In this document: positions 63,358-64,000 of the stretch, one piece after another
Layout of the letters: the number at the start of each line of letters is the position of its first letter
Numbering within the stretch: position 1 is the first letter of the stretch
DNA from: an uncultured Marinobacter sp.
GTDB lineage: Bacteria > Pseudomonadota > Gammaproteobacteria > Pseudomonadales > Oleiphilaceae
Assembly (NCBI RefSeq): GCF_947488835.1
Contig: NZ_CANLBK010000001.1
Coordinates: 124,001 to 188,000, forward strand
Length of the DNA: 64,000 nt
Reading direction: 5' to 3'
The notes under the pieces: generated by a model
What the model saw: only the letters and a program-made list of their open reading frames with translations
Told to the model about the DNA's origin: nothing
The model's database searches: none
Position numbers and translations under genes: made by a program

Positions 63358-63674
63358 GTTATCTCCTCAAAATATAATTTGGAGCTCATGAGCGCTCGCA
63401 ACGCGAGTGTCTCATGTAGCGACTTTGTTTGGCTGCCTAGTCCTGCGAGGGTACCAAGAGTCACCTTCTTCTCAGGCCACTCCGGATTTATGGGCATGCG
63501 GTGTGGTTCCAGGCCAATAGTTAAAGACTTGCTGAGAAGATGCGAATAGCACCAAAAAGGCAACGCGATCGCTGATGAATGGCGTACCCTCAGAGACCCG
63601 CTGGTGTCGCTTTCAAGCTGCGTCTTGACGCGCACCAGCGGGTCTCTGAGGGTAGCTAAAAAAGCGTTCAACAA
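63354..63674 (-). CDS. Cassette gene: hypothetical protein, 106 aa
   Basis: TTG 63674 has AAGGA 6 bases before it. The stop overlaps the start of the 159-aa gene, and the Shine-Dalgarno of that gene lies in the last codons of this one, which supports translation. The N-terminal third is encoded across a perfect 22-bp inverted repeat (63585-63654). The C-terminal part reads NPEWPEKKVTLGTLAGLGSQ. No family is recognised. Confidence 0.5.
   Translation of the reverse strand: MLNAFLATLRDPLVRVKTQLESDTSGSLRVRHSSAIALPFWCYSHLLSKSLTIGLEPHRMPINPEWPEKKVTLGTLAGLGSQTKSLHETLALRALMSSKLYFEEIT
63585..63654. repeat. Perfect 22-bp inverted repeat with 26-base loop
   Basis: Arms 63585-63606 and 63633-63654 are exact reverse complements, containing CTCAGAGACCCGCTGG on the left. 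The repeat is inside the 106-aa frame. Both arms read TSGSLRV in opposite directions, and a plus-strand frame (ending 63795) continues from the right arm. It would make a strong hairpin in the transcript, or could be the mark of an inversion. Confidence 0.7.
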
Positions 63675-64000
63675 CGATCTTCCTTATTGGGTTTCGTGGT
63701 TCAGATCTCAAATTAAAGAATACTGGTTGAATATACAGCTTTCATTATCTAAGTTATTGAGATCTTGGTTCTTTGGGTCTATTGCACTCAACTAAGGTCT
63801 GCCCAAACAGCGTATTAGACCGCACTCTTCGTTATTCAATATCGTGACTTCCACATTGTCACGCATCGCGATTACGTGCTTCTTAAGCAAGCTACTCAAA
63901 AAACTAGCCTAAAACCAAACAATTACAACTGCGCTGCAGTGAAATTCCGTAATATCACCGCGCTATAACGAAGCGGTCACGCGATTACAAGGCTGCGGTA
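63675..64000. other. Right-edge stretch without a clear gene; possible attC at 63963
   Basis: I see no convincing gene. A plus-strand frame ends at 63795, and a 24-codon minus-strand frame occurs near 63795-63866. From 63963 the plus strand reads CTATAAC, which on the minus strand is an R'-like GTTATAG, and the next bases could be L'. An attC probably starts here and continues beyond the window. Confidence 0.4.

Noticed and set aside
63604..63795. Plus-strand 63-codon frame as a gene
   Set aside because: It starts inside the inverted-repeat loop without a ribosome site and overlaps the better supported 106-aa frame; kept only as a note under the repeat.
1..64000. CRISPR arrays, rRNA operons, prophage structural genes
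   Set aside because: No regularly spaced short direct repeats, no rRNA-like sequence and no capsid, tail or terminase proteins were seen.

Overview
The window looks like a chromosomal segment of a marine gammaproteobacterium, most like Marinobacter or a close relative. This rests on the set and order of genes (pyrF, aspartate aminotransferase, uvrB, a RimK-like ligase, pyrD, rmf, rlmKL, apeB, htpG with a DUF2835 gene, DusC, class I aldolase, cysK with DUF3297), not on any database search. It is mostly core genome on the left and accessory on the right.

Region 1 (1 to about 35 kb) is housekeeping. It holds pyrimidine synthesis (pyrF, pyrD), DNA repair (uvrB), translation (two identical tRNA-Asn genes, rmf, rlmKL, dusC), proteolysis (apeB, an M48 lipoprotein), transport (CDF exporter, YbbA/YbbP-type ABC pair beside a TesA-like esterase), hotdog thioesterases, htpG, katA and class I fba. 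Points of interest are a divergent ATP-grasp ligase and GNAT/C39-peptidase fusion pair, a 25-bp perfect inverted repeat before htpG, a DnaA box in an AT-rich stretch before pyrD, and a decayed bestrophin-like gene.

Region 2 (about 35 to 43 kb) is one leftward gene set: PhnD-, PhnC- and two PhnE-like transporter parts, a HAD phosphatase, a GlpR-like DeoR repressor, a glycerophosphodiesterase lipoprotein, and a CDGSH/glutamate-synthase-like fusion. A palindrome resembling the GlpR operator lies in the promoter region. I infer a scavenging system for glycerophosphodiester or glycerol-3-phosphate rather than a phosphonate system.

Region 3 (43 to 51 kb) holds small membrane, secreted and redox proteins around cysK.

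Region 4 (about 51.4 kb to the right edge) is, in my reading, part of an integron gene-cassette array. Cassette genes point left. Between them lie sites with integron attC architecture: R'' on or near a stop codon, imperfectly paired L'' and L' with an unpaired base, and R' usually about 16 to 18 bases before the next start codon. Three sites are intact and clear (near 55.2, 56.2 and 62.8 kb). One (57.0/58.9 kb) is split by an IS1182-family element inserted exactly in R'. Two are degenerate (51.4 and 54.5 kb) and one may begin at the right edge. No integrase is in the window; the polarity predicts it to the right. The cassettes encode unrecognised proteins, including an unusually large cassette with a three-gene set (58, 829 and 330 aa, the 829-aa one membrane-anchored), the best candidate for an undescribed system.
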